Shown piece after piece: positions 61,865 to 64,000 of a DNA stretch of 64,000 bases. Numbering within the stretch: position 1 is the first letter of the stretch; each line of letters opens with the position of its first letter. Under the pieces are notes generated by a model. The model was not told where the DNA came from, ran no database searches, and saw nothing but the letters and a program-made list of their open reading frames with translations. Where the stretch lies: positions 1-64,000 of the forward strand of contig JAFUBX010000008.1 in assembly GCA_017459985.1 (NCBI GenBank), given 5' to 3'. Both the position numbers and the translations under genes were made by a program. The DNA is from Parasporobacterium sp. (GTDB lineage: Bacteria; Bacillota; Clostridia; Lachnospirales; Lachnospiraceae).

Positions 61865-61957
61865 TTGGACTATCCTGAAAATAATTGTCATTTCTTATCC
61901 CTGTTTTTTTCTCCGACGCAGGGATAGTATTTGACAATTATTTTCCTCATGGTCCAA
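61865..61957. repeat. repeat family E, second copy before pilT
   Basis: TTGGAC and GTCCAA flank a long imperfect stem: ATAATTGTCATTTCTTATCC on the left is the near complement of CAGGGATAGTATTTGAC AATTAT on the right. It starts 107 bp after the equivalent point in the preceding copy. Confidence 0.85.
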
Positions 61958-62050
61958 AGCACTCTTGTCTCGTCAGTGAGGCCAAACTCCACGATCAGGA
62001 CCTGCCCCGCAGATCAGTCAAACTCCACGATCAGGACCTGTCTCCGCAAA

Positions 62051-62524
62051 TCAGTCGAACTCCACGAATCCGCCGTCCCCGGCGTCGTCCTCCGCCTCTT
62101 CTGCGGCCCGGGCGACCAGCGTGTGCTGTACCCACTGGGTGCGCTGACCGCTGCCCATCGGGAGCAGGCGGACTGCACAGTGCAGATTGCGGGCGCCGTC
62201 GGTTTCTGTCCATATAATGTCACGGCCATCCATCGTCATATCCGCCGGAAGCGAAGAGGCCGCCAGCTGCAGGTACGCAGCGTCATTCTCCGCCGCCTGC
62301 GCCTGTCCGGCCAGAATTTCATCCAGGGAGGCCCGTGTCTGCTCGGCCTGTTCGTTCAGCTGATAGACAGCCTCCATGACTTCCACGCTGCGCAGGCTGA
62401 GGCGGGCATCATTCCGCCCGTTCATCAGAGCCAGCATGCTCAGCATGCTGAGGGCCAGGATCACAAAGATCAGAATCAGAGAGGGAGCTCCGGGACCGAG
62501 GCTCACGGCACTTTTCTTTTTCAT
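62051..62524 (-). CDS. small membrane-anchored pilus-operon protein
   Basis: 157 residues. A Lys/Ser/Ala start and one membrane helix (LILIFVILALSMLSMLALM, about 16-34) are followed by a helical region, then a beta-type end with acidic tail. It resembles minor pilin-like components by layout, but no GFxxxE cleavage motif is seen. Overlaps the previous gene by 4 bp (ATGA). GGAGGTG precedes the ATG. Confidence 0.6.
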   Translation of the reverse strand: MKKKSAVSLGPGAPSLILIFVILALSMLSMLALMNGRNDARLSLRSVEVMEAVYQLNEQAEQTRASLDEILAGQAQAAENDAAYLQLAASSLPADMTMDGRDIIWTETDGARNLHCAVRLLPMGSGQRTQWVQHTLVARAAEEAEDDAGDGGFVEFD

Positions 62525-63012
62525 TCGTGCACCTCCTCATTCGGGGCTTCCGACTGTCCGGCCGATGTTTCCTCCGGCAGAGCCGGCTGTTCCGCTGACG
62601 GTGCCACATTACGCCCGTCCAATGCCGCCTCCTCATACTTTGCTACCGGCAGCTCGATCAGCAGCTCTCCATTCCGGAAAATCCGGACCGACTGGCGGTG
62701 CATTCTGCCGGCAGCCATCTCCTCTTCCGACAGTTTCACCTCTGACAGAAGATCCGCGTCCTTTCGGTGCCAGACGCCGTCTTCCGGAGCAAAGCCCATC
62801 TCTTTCAGAGCCTGCTCCGGTTCCCGGGCGGCATAAAGTCTTTCCGCAATATTCTGGGCCTCAACCAGCGCCTGATTGAGCACCTCCGCTTGTTCCCCCT
62901 GCATTCTTGCTGCGGAAAACATCTGCATCAGAAACGTAGCCGCCAGCATAAAAAACATGACTACGATCAGCAGCTCCACAAGCAGGGCATTGCTGCGTCC
63001 GGAACGCTTCAT
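62521..63012 (-). CDS. pseudopilin-like protein
   Basis: 163 residues. A basic start, then ALLVELLIVVMFFMLAATFLM, a hydrophobic helix that includes a Glu like position +5 of type IV pilins (VELLIV), followed by an amphipathic helix and a soluble domain. The end is Pro/Glu-rich. It probably belongs to the pilus or competence-like assembly encoded here. It starts 10 bp after the DUF4860 gene. Confidence 0.65.
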   Translation of the reverse strand: MKRSGRSNALLVELLIVVMFFMLAATFLMQMFSAARMQGEQAEVLNQALVEAQNIAERLYAAREPEQALKEMGFAPEDGVWHRKDADLLSEVKLSEEEMAAGRMHRQSVRIFRNGELLIELPVAKYEEAALDGRNVAPSAEQPALPEETSAGQSEAPNEEVHE

Positions 63013-63022
63013 CTCTATCTCC

Positions 63023-63664
63023 TCAGTTCATTAAGGATCTCATGGCGTAATCCACCGTTGTCCATTCCTCTCCGTACCGGAGCCCGACCGTGATCAGCCC
63101 GCCGGAAACGGAAAACCGCATCTCATCCAGATTGCAGATGGATTCGCCGGGGATCCATTTGCGGGAAGCTTCTGTGGGAGCGGCATTCCCGCCGGCATCC
63201 GCGCCAGGGTCAGGCAGGGCGCTCTCATCAGCAGCTGCGCCAGGGTCAGGCAGGGCGCTCTCATCAGCATCCACGCCAGGGTCAGGCAGGGCGCTCTCAT
63301 CCCCTGCCGCTCCGGGGTCAAAGGTCTCCGCCAAATCCGCCAGAGTATACCACTCATACAAGGTCCCGTCATACACATACAACATGGTCACGGTCCCCTC
63401 TTCGCTGTTAGTGATCCGCAGCACGTCGGCGCCGTCCAGATCCTCTGCCCGGAGCATTTCCCGGTCATCCGCCTCCCGCAGTTTGCTGCGAAGGTAGGCC
63501 GCTGCGATCCGGTCCGCATTGTGCTCCGCCGTGCGGTCCGCCGACCCTTTATACGCCTGGGCGCCGATCAGCACCATCACCGTGGAGGAAACCGCAAAGA
63601 TCCCAAGCAGCAGAAATATAAATAACCCGGAAACGGTATGTCTGTTCTGCCTCAATCTCTTCAA
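63023..63664 (-). CDS. DUF4860-type pilus-operon protein with 12-residue repeats
   Basis: 213 residues. A membrane helix (SGLFIFLLLGIFAVSSTVMVL, about 12-32) precedes an extracellular domain with repeated DESALPDPG units (three copies of 12 residues, about 125-160). The layout (TM, short pilin-like body) matches the DUF4860 family found next to Gram-positive type IV pilus genes. The repeats are a Pro/Asp-rich linker. Its start overlaps the upstream gene by 4 bp. Confidence 0.7.
   Translation of the reverse strand: MKRLRQNRHTVSGLFIFLLLGIFAVSSTVMVLIGAQAYKGSADRTAEHNADRIAAAYLRSKLREADDREMLRAEDLDGADVLRITNSEEGTVTMLYVYDGTLYEWYTLADLAETFDPGAAGDESALPDPGVDADESALPDPGAAADESALPDPGADAGGNAAPTEASRKWIPGESICNLDEMRFSVSGGLITVGLRYGEEWTTVDYAMRSLMN
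63203..63310. repeat. 36-bp in-frame tandem repeat inside the DUF4860 gene
   Basis: GCCAGGGTCAGGCAGGGCG recurs at 63203, 63239 and 63275, exactly 36 bp apart, encoding DESALPDPG plus three variable residues. Such a repeat may vary in number between strains. Confidence 0.9.
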
Positions 63665-63966
63665 TGCAGCGTCGCTCCTCTCTCCGTAATATATATGGTA
63701 GGAAGTACGTTCGGGGCAAACGGGATATAGGTCACCAGATAACGCTCCTCGTCATAGGCCAGCTGGTAATGCTCCCGCAGGTATTCCACATCCTCCGGAT
63801 AGGCGCCCTCCACGGCATAGCAGGTGAGCGCCGCGTTCTTGATCGCATCGTGCACAATCTGGGACTCCTCCGTGTCCTGCGTGTGCTCGATCCGGCCAAG
63901 CAGCACCACCGCCAGTACCAGCACCGCCGCTATGATCAGAATTTTCAGGATATCTCGTTTGCTCAT
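63661..63966 (-). CDS. small pseudopilin-like protein
   Basis: 101 residues. MSKRDILKILIIAAVLVLAV is a membrane anchor; the rest has EESQIVHDAIKNAALTCYAVEGAYPEDVEYLR, the ALTCYAVEG-type alpha-helix-to-loop pattern of pilin globular heads. It overlaps the next gene by 4 bp. The ribosome binding site is poor, so it may be coupled to an upstream gene outside the window. Confidence 0.65.
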   Translation of the reverse strand: MSKRDILKILIIAAVLVLAVVLLGRIEHTQDTEESQIVHDAIKNAALTCYAVEGAYPEDVEYLREHYQLAYDEERYLVTYIPFAPNVLPTIYITERGATLH

Positions 63967-64000
63967 TTTGTCTGTTTCGTTTCGAAGTATTCTGTATTTC

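Larger units (their letters stand above)
61564..62050. other. 487-bp gap with two repeat E palindromes
   Basis: It holds two copies of a TGGACC-bounded palindrome (61759-61957), and TGCATTTGG/TGCATTCCGG short repeats near 61680. No gene is supported. Confidence 0.7.

Noticed and set aside
62014-62229. Additional small genes in alternative frames of the pilus operon
   Set aside because: They overlap well-placed, translationally coupled genes and have no start signals.

Overview
The window looks like a chromosomal segment of an anaerobic, low-oxygen-adapted Clostridia member, most likely Lachnospirales or a close relative. This rests on strong AGGAGG-type ribosome binding sites, sigma-A promoters, a bacterial SRP RNA, ferredoxin-dependent 2-oxoacid oxidoreductases, butyrate kinases, a MecA adaptor and Gram-positive type IV pilus genes. 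No phage, plasmid, rRNA or tRNA gene was recognised. Species assignment is not possible from the sequence alone.

Layout. 1-3.4 kb: 5' end of malic enzyme, SRP RNA, tadA, a GH18/SH3 cell-wall protein and a small unknown. 3.4-8.3 kb: mecA, then the polyamine transporter potABCD. 8.3-12.4 kb: a 56-residue ferredoxin, DUF4428, DUF1846 and YugP-type peptidase genes, a truncated molybdopterin oxidoreductase remnant and a palindromic repeat array. 12.5-25.6 kb: a leftward amino-acid fermentation island, in transcription order P-loop NTPase, ferredoxin, VorB-type alpha, beta, gamma, a homocysteine methyltransferase-like gene, iorA, iorB, acyl-CoA ligase, butyrate kinase, D-2-hydroxyacid dehydrogenase, phosphate butyryltransferase, butyrate kinase. 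26-29.5 kb: iron-sulfur flavoprotein, aldo/keto reductase with 4Fe-4S domain, and a third, divergent butyrate kinase.

29.5-31.3 kb has no genes and is packed with several families of tandem and palindromic repeats. 31.3-50.5 kb is mostly housekeeping: GH25 lysozyme, phosphoglucomutase, CCA transferase, proS, metK, murA, mscL, a comEB-rpiB-ywlE-tsaC cluster, an Lgt-like protein, rsmA, tatD, metG and a CmpB-type membrane protein. The ywlE homologue has lost all its catalytic residues. 50.6-55.1 kb: PucR-type regulator, stand-alone E2-type acyltransferase and acyl-CoA ligase. 55.5-60.3 kb: complete liv-type amino-acid ABC transporter. 60.5-64 kb: PilT ATPase and four small pseudopilin-like or DUF4860 genes.

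How the parts may work together (inference): the liv transporter imports branched-chain or related amino acids. After transamination, the Vor-type and Ior complexes oxidise the 2-oxoacids to acyl-CoAs, reducing ferredoxin. Ptb and Buk convert the acyl-CoA to the acid with ATP gain. The D-2-hydroxyacid dehydrogenase offers a reductive sink. The most unusual non-coding feature is a set of intergenic repeat families (a 61-bp palindromic unit, a TCATGCG/CGCATGA hairpin and a TGGACCAT-bounded palindrome) that recur across the window between genes.
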